Shown here: one piece after another, positions 15,328 through 25,307 of the stretch
Layout of the letters: every line of letters begins with the position of its first letter
Numbering within the stretch: position 1 is the first letter of the stretch
Source: Xanthomonas hortorum pv. pelargonii
GTDB taxonomy: Bacteria > Pseudomonadota > Gammaproteobacteria > Xanthomonadales > Xanthomonadaceae
Length of the DNA: 64,000 nt
Reading direction: 5' to 3'
NCBI RefSeq assembly: GCF_024499015.1
Contig: NZ_CP098604.1
Location: 3,844,001-3,908,000 of the forward strand
Notes under the pieces: model-generated
Told to the model about the DNA's origin: nothing
Databases searched by the model: none
Seen by the model: only the letters and a program-made list of their open reading frames with translations
Position numbers and translations under genes: made by a program

Positions 15328-17574
15328 TTAGAATTCCTGCCAGTTGCTCCCGTCACTGGAAGCAGTGGTAGCCAGTTTTTTCGGTGCAGACGCTTTGCGG
15401 GTAGCGGCTTTGACCGGTGCTGCTGTTCGGCCGCTGACCAGGCTGAGCTTTGATGATGCGGTTGGTGCCGAACGCGCGCTGTGCGTGCTCGTCTGCGCAA
15501 TCTTGAACACCGCAACCGCTTCGGTGAGCTGGCCGGCCTGTTCTTCCATCGAACGCGCCGCCGCAGTGGCTTCTTCCACCAGTGCCGCATTTTGCTGGGT
15601 GGTCTCATCCATTTGCGTGACCGTGATGTTGACCTGCTCGATGCCGACCGACTGTTCCTGCGAGGCTGCAGAGATCTCACCCATGATGTCGGTCACGCGC
15701 TGCACGCTGGCCACAAGCTCGGCCATGGTGTTGCCGGCGGTGTGCACCAGGGTGGAGCCCTCGGTAACGCGCTGTACCGAGTCGTCGATCAAGCCCTTGA
15801 TCTCCTTCGCAGCTGCGGTTGAGCGCTGAGCGAGCGTGCGCACTTCCGAGGCAACCACGGCAAAGCCACGGCCCTGTTCGCCGGCGCGCGCGGCTTCCAC
15901 GGCCGCGTTCAACGCCAGGATGTTGGTCTGGAACGAGATGCCGTCGATGACGCTGATGATGTCGGCGATCTTCCTGGACGAGGCTTCGATCCCGGCCATG
16001 GTGCCCACGACCTTGCTCACGATCTCGCCGCCTTGCGAGGCCACGCTTGCCGCACCGATCGCCAGCTGATTGGCCTGGCGTGCATGCTCGGCGTTCTGGC
16101 GAACGGTGGAGGTGAGCTCTTCCATCGAGGCGGCGGTTTCTTCCAGGTTGGCCGCCTGCTGCTCGGTGCGGTGCGACAGATCCTGATTGCCCGCGGCGAT
16201 TTCGCTTGCAGCCGAGTTGATGGAGATTGCCGAGTGCTGAATGCGTCCGACGATTTCCGCCAGCTGCGCGGCGGTGGTATTGGCGTCGTCGCGCATATGC
16301 GCGAACACGCCCTTGAACTCGCCGCTCATGCGCGCCGTGAGGTCGCCCGCTGCGATGGATTGCAGCAATGCAGACAGCGATTGCAGGTTGCCGTCTGCGG
16401 TGGCCATCAGATGATTGAGGCTGGTGACCATGGTGCGGAAATCATGCTGGAAGCGCTCGGTGTCGCCACGCACGCTGAAGTCCCCGGCTGCCGCTGCCGA
16501 AGCCAGGCGGCTGATTTCCTGATTGATCGCTTGCAGATTCTGTTTGACCTGATTCATCGTCTCGGTGACCACCGCCTTCTCGCCCGGCAGCCGATCCATC
16601 TCATCGGACAGATCGCCGATGGCGTAGCGCCCGATGATCTGTGTCAGGCGCATCGTCATGGCGATATGCGAACTGGCCAGGGCGTTGGCATCGCGCACCA
16701 TGTGACCGAACTCGCCAGGAAATGCGTTTTCGTCCATGCGGTAGCTGATCTCGCCAGCATCGTGCCGGCGTGCCATTTCCAGCTGCGCGGCGATGACGCC
16801 TTGCAGGCGATCGCGGATGCGATAGACCGCACTGGCCAACTGCACGGTTTCGTCCTTGCCGGTGATCTTGATATCGACGTCCAGCACGCCGCGCGACAAC
16901 TGCTCGACGGCGGCAACCGCCCGCTGGATCGAGCGTGAAATCGCGTTACCCAGTAACACTGCAATGCTCACGCCGGCCAACGCGATCAACCCCAGCGCGA
17001 TCGCCGACAAGGTGATCGCGCGCGTGTTGGTGGCCTGTTGCTGCTGATAGCGCAGCTTGGCAGAGGCGGCCAGTTCGTCACGCAAGGTGGCAAGCCCGGC
17101 AAAGGTGGCGTTGGCGTTGTCCTTGACCTGGGTGCGATTGACTTCCGCGCCGCCGGCGATATCGCCTGCTTCGATCAACTCGATCTGGCGCTGCATCCCC
17201 GCTTGCATCAGCGCATAGCTTGCCGTGATCTTTTGCAGCTGGGCGGTGTGCTCGGCTTCCTGGCTCAGCAACTGTTTGAGTTCCACGATGCTGGCCGCGA
17301 CTTGCGTGAAGCGCGTTTGGTTTTCCTGCTTCCATTGTGCGATCAGCTCGGGCGTGCCGATGGCGATCATGCGCAGGATGTTGATATCCACCCGGGTCAG
17401 CTGACCGTCGATGCTGCTGGCAAGCGCAGAGCCGGTGAAATCGCGATTGTAGAGCGTGCCGACATTATTCTTGGAGGTGTGCAGGCTGTTCAGCAGGAAC
17501 AGACACAGCAGGATGCTCGGAATCAGCGTTCCCAACAATGCCAATATAAATTTGCTCTTGATCGTGGATAGCAT
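15328..17574 (-). CDS. Methyl-accepting chemotaxis protein with NWQEF tether
   Basis: This 748-residue receptor has a first membrane span near residues 9-31, a periplasmic four-helix-type sensor, a second span near 182-205 ([22 protein letters not shown]), HAMP-like units, and a long signalling coiled coil with the conserved tip ([29 protein letters not shown]). It ends in NWQEF, the pentapeptide that tethers CheR methyltransferase in the E. coli Tar/Tsr type. Start ATG at 17574 begins at [10 protein letters not shown]; the earlier frame start at 17640 adds a Pro/Ser-rich tail unlikely to be translated. The ligand is unknown. Confidence 0.9.
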   Translation of the reverse strand: MLSTIKSKFILALLGTLIPSILLCLFLLNSLHTSKNNVGTLYNRDFTGSALASSIDGQLTRVDINILRMIAIGTPELIAQWKQENQTRFTQVAASIVELKQLLSQEAEHTAQLQKITASYALMQAGMQRQIELIEAGDIAGGAEVNRTQVKDNANATFAGLATLRDELAASAKLRYQQQQATNTRAITLSAIALGLIALAGVSIAVLLGNAISRSIQRAVAAVEQLSRGVLDVDIKITGKDETVQLASAVYRIRDRLQGVIAAQLEMARRHDAGEISYRMDENAFPGEFGHMVRDANALASSHIAMTMRLTQIIGRYAIGDLSDEMDRLPGEKAVVTETMNQVKQNLQAINQEISRLASAAAAGDFSVRGDTERFQHDFRTMVTSLNHLMATADGNLQSLSALLQSIAAGDLTARMSGEFKGVFAHMRDDANTTAAQLAEIVGRIQHSAISINSAASEIAAGNQDLSHRTEQQAANLEETAASMEELTSTVRQNAEHARQANQLAIGAASVASQGGEIVSKVVGTMAGIEASSRKIADIISVIDGISFQTNILALNAAVEAARAGEQGRGFAVVASEVRTLAQRSTAAAKEIKGLIDDSVQRVTEGSTLVHTAGNTMAELVASVQRVTDIMGEISAASQEQSVGIEQVNITVTQMDETTQQNAALVEEATAAARSMEEQAGQLTEAVAVFKIAQTSTHSARSAPTASSKLSLVSGRTAAPVKAATRKASAPKKLATTASSDGSNWQEF

Positions 17575-18026
17575 GCTGGGACCTGGGGAAGAAGCGGAGG
17601 AGTAGGGAGGAGCCGGCGAGTGACTGGCCTGCCTGAGCAACCTCAGGCGTTGTCGCCAACGTCGGCCGGCTTGCCTGGTTCGCTAGCGCTTGCCGAGGTG
17701 TCTCAATCCGTTATCGGCAGATTTCACAAAATCTTGACTCGATGACGAGCTCAGTAATTCGTTCCGTCAGGCCGGGCATCGGTTTTGGTGGCGGCAAGTT
17801 CGCAGCTGAGGTCTTTCATCGAGTCGAAAGCCGTCTCGGCTGCGAGTGAAAGCGATCTTGCCAACGCACTGTCGGCAGCGCTCGGTGATGAAAAGCATCG
17901 CTTCAGAGGTTCGCTCAAAACCTCCGCCATACGGTTCAGTAATGTCTTGGCGAATCTTGCGCGCAGCCGGTACAAACCCGTGCATTGCGGATAGCCTGTG
18001 CATCTTGAAAGGGATCGCGTGCGGAA
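17575..18026. other. Intergenic stretch, nothing recognised
   Basis: The 452 bp between two divergently oriented genes contain the presumed promoter of the chemotaxis gene. I see no strong promoter, hairpin or credible coding frame. Confidence 0.5.
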
Positions 18027-18311
18027 ATGACGGAGCAGTTGACCGAGCAATGGATGACGGCAGTGACCGATGCGCTGAGCGAATTGCAGGCATCAAGAGT
18101 CGCGCAAGGGGCGATGCTGGAAGCAATGCTTGCTTCGCATCCCGAACCGGCCTTGCTCAGACTGTGCTGGGATCGCCTGGCGGCATCGCTGATTGCCACA
18201 GTGGCGCAACGCAAAGCGTCGTCGACAGTGGAAAAACCCATTGAGTCACACACGTTGGAGCAACTCGCCTTCTGGAACGAGCGGCTCACCCGGTGCTTCC
18301 CGCCTGCTTAG
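18027..18311 (+). CDS. Hypothetical protein
   Basis: A 94-residue acidic, helix-rich protein (TEQLTEQWMTAVTDALSELQ; LLRLCWDRLAASLIATVAQ) with no family I recognise. Codon positions look like coding sequence and its stop meets the next gene tail to tail with a 4-base overlap. There is no signal peptide or clear membrane span. Confidence 0.5.
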   Translation: MTEQLTEQWMTAVTDALSELQASRVAQGAMLEAMLASHPEPALLRLCWDRLAASLIATVAQRKASSTVEKPIESHTLEQLAFWNERLTRCFPPA

Positions 18312-18583
18312 GCGGCGGCTACTGCAAGTCGGCCCTGATCGAGGCAATGCGCATCGAAGCGCACGTGCCCATCGCTGGAGACCTCGCACATCGCCATCCA
18401 CTGCCTGGCGTGATCATGCGCGGCGATGCGGTCGGCGAACGCATCGCCCGGCACACGGTATCGCTGCAAGGTAATGCCGCCAGATTTGCTGAGCAGCAGT
18501 TCAGCCGAAAACTGCCCTTCGCCGGGCGTGACATGCGCGGTGAGCTGATAGTCGCCCACGTGCCGAATCGATGACATTCCCAA
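18308..18583 (-). CDS. Small conserved-looking hypothetical protein, TTG start
   Basis: A 91-residue protein with alternating beta-strand pattern (YQLTAHVTPG, FSAELLLSKSGG, CEVSSDGHVRFDA). AAGGAGG lies seven bases before TTG at 18583 but thirteen before ATG at 18577, so the ribosome site favours the TTG. Function unknown. It is convergent with the preceding gene. Confidence 0.6.
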   Translation of the reverse strand: MGMSSIRHVGDYQLTAHVTPGEGQFSAELLLSKSGGITLQRYRVPGDAFADRIAAHDHARQWMAMCEVSSDGHVRFDAHCLDQGRLAVAAA

Positions 18584-18740
18584 TCGTGATCCTCCTTGAC
18601 CTTGGTTAATTAGCGCTTTTGGCGTCCATGGCTGCGGGCCGACGCCGATGGTCCATCAGCCTGCAGGCCGCCGATTGTGCCAGAAAACACCTTGCATCGC
18701 TGTCGGGAACCACGAGCGGGGTTGTAAGGAGATTCCTCCA

Positions 18741-19928
18741 CTACAACAACGGCACCCGCTTGGCGAAGCGCTGCGCACCGACCAGTGCCCAGGCGTGGTC
18801 GCTGATCTTGTTGGTCGCGATCACGCAACAGCCGCTGTCGAGACAGTCGTTCCAGTTGTCTTCGCTATTGGCTAGATACGCACGGATGATGACCTCGGGT
18901 CTGCCGACGCAGGCCTTGAATGTCTTCATCCATTGATCGCGATCAGAATGGAAGATGTGGAAGTTGAAAAAGACCCGGTGAGGATCCGAGGGATTCTCGT
19001 CGGCATCAGTGTCTTTGTCGGCGAAGCATAGCCGCGATTTCGGCACGGTCTCCGCATAGGTCTGCTTGTCCTGTTTGTTGCCGGTCACGCAGACAAGAAA
19101 CGTGTTCTTCAAGTCTTCAATGAAGGGCCAGCCATTCCTTTCGGCGCCAAGTGCCAGCGTCTCTTGTGACCCCATCAGTTCGCCAGGTGTATAGATGCGC
19201 GGCAGCCTGTCCTTGAGATACGCATCCAGTTGATCAGGGAAGTCTTTGGTCGCAGTGTGTTTGAGGTCCAGGTGCAAGGTGATCACGTCGTGGCCGTCAT
19301 TTTCTTTCGACCACACCGCCAGGTCGCTCAAAAAGCCGGAGAGCTGACGGTAGTGCTTATCGTAGGAACCCTTGTGGCCAACCGACCAATCCAGACCATC
19401 GTCGGATTGGGCGATATCCAGTTCCAACCCGCCACAACCGCAGTCGTAGTGATTTTTCGGGTTCCAGGTGATCTGCTCGCGCAGGGTTTCGTCGCGCTGA
19501 TAGCTGTTGTGCGAGGCCTTCATGGAGACGTCGTTGTAACGCAACCGGCCGATGCTCACATCCACCAGGGTGACGTCGATCCGTCTCAGATCCTCGTCGC
19601 CGGGCGAGCTGCGATGGCCCACTGCCGCAATCTGCAGATTGGCCGTTTTCGATGTGCCGGCCAGGCCGCTGCCGTCCTGCGGGTCCTTGATGCTGTTGAT
19701 GTTGAGCGTCGCGATGACAGTGGAGGTCGCGCTATCGATGAGGTCGATGTCCAACTCACCATGGTGGGCGGTCTTGGCCTTCACGGTATAGGTCTGTTTC
19801 GAGTCTGCTTCGATGGTTTTGCCATCGATGGAGTCGCCGTCGCCTTCCACCCAGTAATTCCGGGTTACTTGGGTGACGATGGTGTAGCTGGAGCGGTTGT
19901 CGATTGTGACCGTGGCCGGGCTGGACAT
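18741..19928 (-). CDS. PI-PLC-like phosphodiesterase with N-terminal beta domain
   Basis: This 395-residue protein starts with about 110 residues of beta-rich sequence (ATVTIDNRSSYTIV) and continues with a TIM-barrel-like phosphodiesterase. ASHNSYQRD (His near residue 140), GCGGLELDIAQ and WSVGHKG give the histidines and acidic residues expected of phosphatidylinositol-specific phospholipase C relatives, and DLKHT lies further on. I recall similar Ca2+-dependent PI-PLC-like proteins (PI-PLC-C1 type). ATG at 19928 has GGTGGAG upstream. No signal peptide is visible, so the site of action is uncertain. Several cysteines near the end (DCLDSGCCV) are unusual. Confidence 0.6.
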   Translation of the reverse strand: MSSPATVTIDNRSSYTIVTQVTRNYWVEGDGDSIDGKTIEADSKQTYTVKAKTAHHGELDIDLIDSATSTVIATLNINSIKDPQDGSGLAGTSKTANLQIAAVGHRSSPGDEDLRRIDVTLVDVSIGRLRYNDVSMKASHNSYQRDETLREQITWNPKNHYDCGCGGLELDIAQSDDGLDWSVGHKGSYDKHYRQLSGFLSDLAVWSKENDGHDVITLHLDLKHTATKDFPDQLDAYLKDRLPRIYTPGELMGSQETLALGAERNGWPFIEDLKNTFLVCVTGNKQDKQTYAETVPKSRLCFADKDTDADENPSDPHRVFFNFHIFHSDRDQWMKTFKACVGRPEVIIRAYLANSEDNWNDCLDSGCCVIATNKISDHAWALVGAQRFAKRVPLL

Positions 19929-20182
19929 GGGAATCTCCACCGTGACGCTGGGACGGTCGACTCTACGCATGAATCGGCCTCGATGTCGGTGCTGGCTTTT
20001 GGTAATCGATCGCTAGAAGACGCCTGTTTAGGCATACATCGAAATGACATCGATTGCAAAAATTAACATACTGAAAAACCCCGATAGCACGCTTCGTGAT
20101 TTCCTTGCTCATGGTCAGGAACCTCCTGATTGAGCGCATCGCCGATGGTGGTCATAGTTGTGGCCATGATCGAGCGAGCACC

Positions 20183-20578
20183 ATGACCACGACACATCCT
20201 CAACTCATCGGCGCACTTCTCAAGGGCATGCGCCGCGCCGAGTCCGCACATGCCGCATCGGTTGCATACAGCGCCGGCATCGCCCGGCAGATGAATAGCG
20301 GCTACGGCACGCCGGCCGATGCTGACCGGGTGCTGGAGATGTTCGCGCTCGACCCGGAACAGATTCGAGAGCTGGGCCTGGTGGGGGTGGAGGAGCTGGG
20401 CGAGACGGTGTGCCACGCCTGGTCGATCAATGCCGGGGAGCCGGAGCGGGTGATGCAGTGGTTTGCCGCGCCCAGGGTCGAGTTCGTGGGCAAGCACTGC
20501 AGTGAGTTGATCCGTGCCGGGCGGATCGGGCCGGTGCTGAGCATGGCCCGGGAGCATGCTCTGCTGCGCCCTCGCTGA
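20183..20578 (+). CDS. Hypothetical protein
   Basis: A 131-residue protein, mostly helical (LIGALLKGMRRAESAH; RVLEMFALDPEQIREL), with no known family recognised. ATG at 20183 begins the well-patterned part; the 29 codons before it in frame look non-coding. A distant likeness to Xre/MbcA/ParS-type antitoxin tails was considered but not supported. Confidence 0.5.
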   Translation: MTTTHPQLIGALLKGMRRAESAHAASVAYSAGIARQMNSGYGTPADADRVLEMFALDPEQIRELGLVGVEELGETVCHAWSINAGEPERVMQWFAAPRVEFVGKHCSELIRAGRIGPVLSMAREHALLRPR

Positions 20579-20666
20579 CCGCTTCCAGACTCGCGTAGGC
20601 CACAGCGCTTTACGCTAGCCGGCGCAACGGCAATACTCGTTGATCCGCCCAACCTCAGTTTTGCCA

Positions 20667-21059
20667 ATGCGCCAGGTTCCGCCTGCTTCACCCTCCGCCG
20701 CCGCCAAAGCCCAATTGCTGGAAGAGCTGCGTAAGCTCGAACAGGAAGAAGCCCAGCTGAAATATGCCCAGACGCTGGAAGCCTTCGATCAGGTCGTCGA
20801 AGTGCTGACCCAGTTTGGTGGCCGCTTCAACGCAAAACAGAAAAGCCAGATCGCGTCCCTCGCAATGACCGGCAAGTCCAAGGGCCCGCTATCGTCCACC
20901 GGCGAAGTGGTGGCCAAGTACTGGATCCCGCATTCCGGCGAGACCTGGTCCGGGCGTGGTCGCACCCCGCGCGCCTTCAAGGCCTGGGAAGGCACCAGCT
21001 CGTACAAGGAATGGAAAGCCAATCATCCGGACAAGCGGTTTCCGCTCTATCCAGGTTGA
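20667..21059 (+). CDS. H-NS-like DNA-binding protein
   Basis: This 130-residue protein has an N-terminal coiled-coil (AKAQLLEELRKLEQEEAQLKYAQ) for oligomerisation and a C-terminal DNA-binding domain with the core TWSGRGRTPRAF, followed by ekW-type residues KEWKANHPDKRF. H-NS proteins bridge AT-rich, often acquired, DNA and silence it. Xanthomonas encodes several such proteins (Xrv type). The start is uncertain: ATG at 20667 is chosen, TTG at 20640 is possible, and neither has a good ribosome site. Confidence 0.82.
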   Translation: MRQVPPASPSAAAKAQLLEELRKLEQEEAQLKYAQTLEAFDQVVEVLTQFGGRFNAKQKSQIASLAMTGKSKGPLSSTGEVVAKYWIPHSGETWSGRGRTPRAFKAWEGTSSYKEWKANHPDKRFPLYPG

Positions 21060-21352
21060 AGCTCTGTTCCAGCTTGAGCGCTGTCTGAATTTGTCTGTTT
21101 TTTCGATAAAAGCTTGTTAGTCGTTGCAATGATTGATTGAATTTTGCTGCGCCGAAGTTTGGCCGCTTTGTTTAAATTGCCAAAAGAGAGCAGGTCACCG
21201 AATTCTCGCGTGCCTTCATCAAACTGCCGTCGCGGTATCAGCAGGACTGAGAGCGGCTGACAAAACGTAGCAGTAGTTTTGTCGGTCGTTCTGAAAGTTC
21301 GCCAGCCATTTGGATCCTGGCATCATTGATATGGCGGGTTTCTAAAGCGCAC

Positions 21353-21393
21353 AAAAAAGCTCGCTGTCTGCCAGATGTCAGCAGACAGCGAGC
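21353..21393 (-). terminator. Rho-independent terminator of glgX
   Basis: On the minus strand GCTCGCTGTCTGC pairs perfectly with GCAGACAGCGAGC over 13 bp and is followed by six T, 23 bases after the glgX stop. The remaining 21060-21352 shows no gene. Confidence 0.92.
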
Positions 21394-21415
21394 GTGTGTC
21401 ACCTCTTGAACAACG

Positions 21416-23548
21416 TTATTGGTCGCTCTTGCACTCGAACACCGACACGCTGCGTGGTGGTGCCAGGAACTCGCTGGCGCCGGCCGGCATCATGTCCACT
21501 TCCAATGCTTCGTCGGTGGAGAGCACCAGCTTCCAGTGCACCGGTTCATCGGACGAGGGCAGGGTGAAGGTCACCCCTTCGTGGTAAGCATTGATGACGA
21601 TCAGCAAGGTGTCGTCGTTGGCCAGTTCCTTGACGCCCGAGGTCTGCGCCTTGCCTTCCAGCAGCAAACCCACCGAGCGTGCACCGGCATCGGTCCAATG
21701 CGCGTCGTCCATCTCGGTGCCGCCGGGATTGAGCCAGGTCAGATCGCGCAGGCCGGCCTCTTCGTTGTACTGGCCATTGAGAAAGCGACCGCGCGACAGG
21801 ATCGGGTAGCGCCTACGCAAGCCGGTAAGCGCCTTGACGAATTCGGTCAAACGGCCATCGGTCGGGTCGTTTTCCCAATCCAGCCAGGTGATCTCGTTGT
21901 CCTGGCAATAGGTATTGTTATTGCCGCCTTGCGACTGTGCGCGCTCGTCGCCGCTCAACAGCATCGGCGTGCCTTGCGAGAGCAGCAAGGTGGCGAGCAG
22001 GTTTTTCATTTGGCGCTCGCGGATCTGCAGGATCTCGGCGTTGTCGGTATCGCCTTCTTCGCCGTAGTTGCACGAGCCATCGTTGGACGAACCGTCGCGA
22101 TTGTCCTCGCCGTTGGCGATGTTGTGCTTCTCGTTGTAGCTCACCAGATCGCGCAGAGTGAAACCGTCATGCGCAGTGATGAAGTTGACCGACGCCCATG
22201 GGCGGCGACCGCGCCGATCGAACAGATCGGCCGAGCCGGTAAAGCGGGTGGCAAACTCGGCGAGCTTGCCGTCTTCGCCCTTCCAGAACTCGCGCGCATT
22301 GTCGCGGAACTTGTCGTTCCACTCCGACCAACCCGGCGGGAAATGACCCACCTGATAGCCACCGGGGCCGCAATCCCACGGCTCGGCAATCAGCTTCACT
22401 TCCGTCAGCAACGGGTCCTGGTTGCAGGCATCCAGGAAGCCGCCACGCTGATCGAAGCCGCTCGGCTCGCGCCCCAGGATGGTCGCCAGGTCGAAGCGGA
22501 ATCCGTCCACATGCATCTCGCCGGCCCAATAGCGCAGCGAGTCATTGACCATCTGGATCACCCGCGAATTGCTTAGATTCAGCGTGTTACCGGTGCCGGT
22601 GTCGTTGATGTAATAACGCTTGTCTTCGGCAAGGCGATAGTAACTGGCGTTGTCGATGCCCTTGAACGACAGCGTCGGGCCCAGCTCGCTACCTTCGGCG
22701 GTGTGGTTGTAGACCACGTCCAGAATCACTTCCAGACCCTGCTTGTGCATGGCCTTGACCATGTCGCGGAATTCATCGCGATGCCCGCTGGCCAGATAGC
22801 GCGATTTCAGTGCGAAAAAGCCGATGGTGTTGTAGCCCCAGTAGTTGCGCAGGTCCTTGTCCAGCAGATGCTGGTCGTCCAGATACGCATGCACCGGCAA
22901 CAACTCGACGGCAGTGACGCCAAGGTCCTTGATGTATTGCAGCACCTGCGGCTGCGCCAGGCCGGCAAACGTACCGCGCACCGCCTCCGGCACCTGCGGG
23001 TTGCGCATGGTGTAGCCACGCACGTGGGTTTCGTAGATCACCGTTTCGTTCCACGGCTTGAGCAGGCGTGCGTCGTCTTCCCAGTCGTAGGTGTCTTCGA
23101 CCACCACGCACTTGGGCATGAAGGGCGCACTGTCGCGCTCGTCGAAGCTCAGGTCGCCATCCGGGTGACCCACGGTGTAGCCGTAGAGTTCGTCCGCCCA
23201 GACCAGATCGCCATCCAGCTCGCGCGCATAGGGATCCATCAGCAACTTGTTGTGGTTGAAGCGATGCCCCTCGGTCGGCGCGTACGGGCCATGCACGCGG
23301 TAGCCGTAGCGCTGGCCCGGTTTGACGTCGGGCAGATAGCCGTGCCAGATCTCGTTGGTGTATTCGGGCAGATCGACCCGCGTCTCGGTGCCTTGTTCGT
23401 CGAACAGGCACAGCTCCACGCGCGTGGCATGCGCAGAAAACAGCGCGAAATTGGTGCCTGTTCCATCGAAGAGCGTGCCACGCGGGAACGGGCGTCCCTG
23501 GCGGATGCGGGAGGGGTTGGCATAGGCCGCGCTTGCTGGACGTCGCAT
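21416..23548 (-). CDS. glgX: Glycogen debranching enzyme GlgX
   Basis: This protein of about 710 residues is a GH13 isoamylase-type enzyme that removes alpha-1,6 branches from phosphorylase-limit glycogen in the cytoplasm. It has an N-terminal CBM48 beta domain (GTLFDGTGTNFALFSAHATRVEL) and a TIM barrel with the four GH13 motifs: DVVYNHT, FRFDLA (nucleophile Asp), IAEPWD (acid Glu) and TAHDG. ATG at 23548 starts the conserved part. ATGs at 23572 and 23596 are also in frame and none has a strong ribosome site, so the exact start is open. Confidence 0.92.
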   Translation of the reverse strand: MRRPASAAYANPSRIRQGRPFPRGTLFDGTGTNFALFSAHATRVELCLFDEQGTETRVDLPEYTNEIWHGYLPDVKPGQRYGYRVHGPYAPTEGHRFNHNKLLMDPYARELDGDLVWADELYGYTVGHPDGDLSFDERDSAPFMPKCVVVEDTYDWEDDARLLKPWNETVIYETHVRGYTMRNPQVPEAVRGTFAGLAQPQVLQYIKDLGVTAVELLPVHAYLDDQHLLDKDLRNYWGYNTIGFFALKSRYLASGHRDEFRDMVKAMHKQGLEVILDVVYNHTAEGSELGPTLSFKGIDNASYYRLAEDKRYYINDTGTGNTLNLSNSRVIQMVNDSLRYWAGEMHVDGFRFDLATILGREPSGFDQRGGFLDACNQDPLLTEVKLIAEPWDCGPGGYQVGHFPPGWSEWNDKFRDNAREFWKGEDGKLAEFATRFTGSADLFDRRGRRPWASVNFITAHDGFTLRDLVSYNEKHNIANGEDNRDGSSNDGSCNYGEEGDTDNAEILQIRERQMKNLLATLLLSQGTPMLLSGDERAQSQGGNNNTYCQDNEITWLDWENDPTDGRLTEFVKALTGLRRRYPILSRGRFLNGQYNEEAGLRDLTWLNPGGTEMDDAHWTDAGARSVGLLLEGKAQTSGVKELANDDTLLIVINAYHEGVTFTLPSSDEPVHWKLVLSTDEALEVDMMPAGASEFLAPPRSVSVFECKSDQ

Positions 23549-24073
23549 TGAGAGTCTCGGGTGCGCCGGCATGCCGGCATTAGGGGACTCAAGCATTGCG
23601 GTTTTGCCTGTGCAAAAGGCGTCACGGCCACAGGGGCATGGCGTGAGGGCGACATGCGCCAGCCGCTGTGCTTGCGTGATCGTCGCGCAACGTGGCTGAA
23701 GTGGATGCCCACGCTGCATAGCGCTGCGCTGCCTTGGGTTGAATTGCAGTGGGGTTATGTTGGCTGGCGTAATCAGGCTGGAAGATGCATGCGTGCAACA
23801 TCCCGCGCAACGCATGCACACGCATTGCTTGAGCGCTGCGCAGCGCCCCTGCTAGCATCCAGACCAGTGAAGTTGCGCAATGCATGCGCCGCTTCCATCG
23901 ATCACCGCGTCGCTTTCGCCTTTCCCTCCTCGGGGCCGTCGCACACCAGTTGGATCGAAGCGTGCAGGGCGGGGTTGCAGCCCGCACGCGCGATCGACCG
24001 GCAGACGTACGGACTTGGGTCACTTCGTCACTAGACTCCGACCATGTCCAGGCCGCGCCGCGCACCCTCCGCG
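23549..24073. other. Intergenic stretch between glgX and rimK
   Basis: About 525 bp between divergent genes. It must hold both promoters. I see no convincing gene, hairpin or box; open frames here are antisense shadows. Confidence 0.5.
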
Positions 24074-24964
24074 ATGAAAATCGCCATCCTTTCCCGCAAC
24101 AGCAAGCTGTATTCGACCCGCCGGCTCATCGAGGCCGGGCGCAAGCGTGGGCACACGGTGCGCATCCTCGACCCGCTGCGCTGCTACATGCGCATCGCTG
24201 CCGATGGCTTCAGCCTGCACTACAAGGGCAAGCCGATCACCGGATTCGACGCAGTGATTCCGCGCATCGGTGCCTCGGTCACGCGCTATGCCACGGCGGT
24301 GTTGCGCCAGCTCGAATTCATGGGCAGCTACACGCCCAATCCTTCGGACGCCATCCTGCGCTCGCGCGACAAGCTGCGCGCGCATCAACTGCTGGCCGCG
24401 CAAGGCATCGATATGCCGGTGACCGTGTTCGGCGACAACCCGGACGACACCCAGGACCTGCTGTCCATGCTCGGCCCGCCGCCGCACGTGGTGAAGTTGA
24501 ACGAGGGCACCCAGGGCGCCGGAGTGATCCTCACCGAGAAGGCCAGCGCCTCGCGCGGCGTGGTCGAAGCCTTGCGCGGGCTGTACGCCAACTTCATCGT
24601 GCAGGAATTCATCGGCGAGGCCGAGGGCGCCGACCTGCGCTGTTTCGTGGTCGGCGACAGGGTGGTCGCCTCCATGCGCCGCCAGGCCGCCGAGGGCGAC
24701 TTCCGCTCCAACCTGCACCTGGGCGGCACCGCCGCAGTGGCGCAAGCCACCCCGCAGGAGCAGGAAGTGGCGGTGCGCTCGGCGCGCGCGCTGGGGCTGG
24801 CGGTGGCCGGGGTGGACCTGATCCGCTCCAACCGCGGCCCGCTGGTGCTGGAGGTCAATTCGACCCCCGGCCTGGAAGGCGTAGAGGGCGTCTGCGGCGT
24901 GGACGTGGCCGCCGCGATCATCGAGCACCTGGAAATCGAGCACCTGGACCAGGCCGCCCGTTGA
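24074..24964 (+). CDS. rimK: Ribosomal protein S6--L-glutamate ligase RimK
   Basis: This 296-residue ATP-grasp enzyme adds glutamates to the C-terminus of ribosomal protein S6. The start MKIAILSRN and the segments [44 protein letters not shown] (ATP lid), LRCFVVGD and [13 protein letters not shown] (metal-binding Asn/Glu) are those of RimK. ATG at 24074 is preferred to the in-frame ATG at 24044, which adds a basic tail not usual for the family. It is monocistronic and followed by a possible small RNA. Confidence 0.9.
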   Translation: MKIAILSRNSKLYSTRRLIEAGRKRGHTVRILDPLRCYMRIAADGFSLHYKGKPITGFDAVIPRIGASVTRYATAVLRQLEFMGSYTPNPSDAILRSRDKLRAHQLLAAQGIDMPVTVFGDNPDDTQDLLSMLGPPPHVVKLNEGTQGAGVILTEKASASRGVVEALRGLYANFIVQEFIGEAEGADLRCFVVGDRVVASMRRQAAEGDFRSNLHLGGTAAVAQATPQEQEVAVRSARALGLAVAGVDLIRSNRGPLVLEVNSTPGLEGVEGVCGVDVAAAIIEHLEIEHLDQAAR

Positions 24965-24994
24965 TCGGAGCGTTAACATTTTATCGAAAAAATA

Positions 24995-25109
24995 ACGAAA
25001 CCCTAATCCTTGCCCCGCTAGCCTCTCCCGACCGTAGCTCCGCTCTCGGCAGTGACGGTGATCGGGATGCATTTTTGGCCCGGGTGCTTAGCGGCACCTG
25101 GGCCTTTTT
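24995..25109 (+). ncRNA. Candidate small RNA ending in a strong terminator
   Basis: The gap between rimK and the response regulator holds an AT-rich stretch (24973-25000), then about 75 GC-rich bases with C-rich single-stranded motifs (TTGCCCCGC, CTCTCCCGACC), then a terminator at 25077-25109 (GGCCCGGGTGC / GCACCTGGGCC with five T). The terminator lies 113 bp beyond rimK and is not preceded by any coding frame. This layout and a length near 110-115 nt are like independently transcribed Xanthomonas sRNAs such as sX13. Identity with sX13 is a guess. Confidence 0.4.
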
Positions 25110-25307
25110 GTGATGGCTTGCCGGGATTGGGGTTCACGTCTACATTTCCTTACTCAATCAGCGACGGAACGACCAGCAACGCTGAGCATCACGCAGTACG
25201 TTCGGCGGCCGAATGGCGCCAACTGCTGAAACAACCAAGACGACCGCGCGGCTGCAACGGCACCTTGCCATACGCAGCCGGGTACACGACCCAACAATGA
25301 GGTTCCA

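Noticed and set aside
21419..22576. Long plus-strand frame antisense to glgX (and similar frames antisense to gcd, otsA, the chemotaxis genes and nadE)
   Set aside because: Typical of high-GC codon bias; the opposite strand carries full, motif-bearing enzymes.
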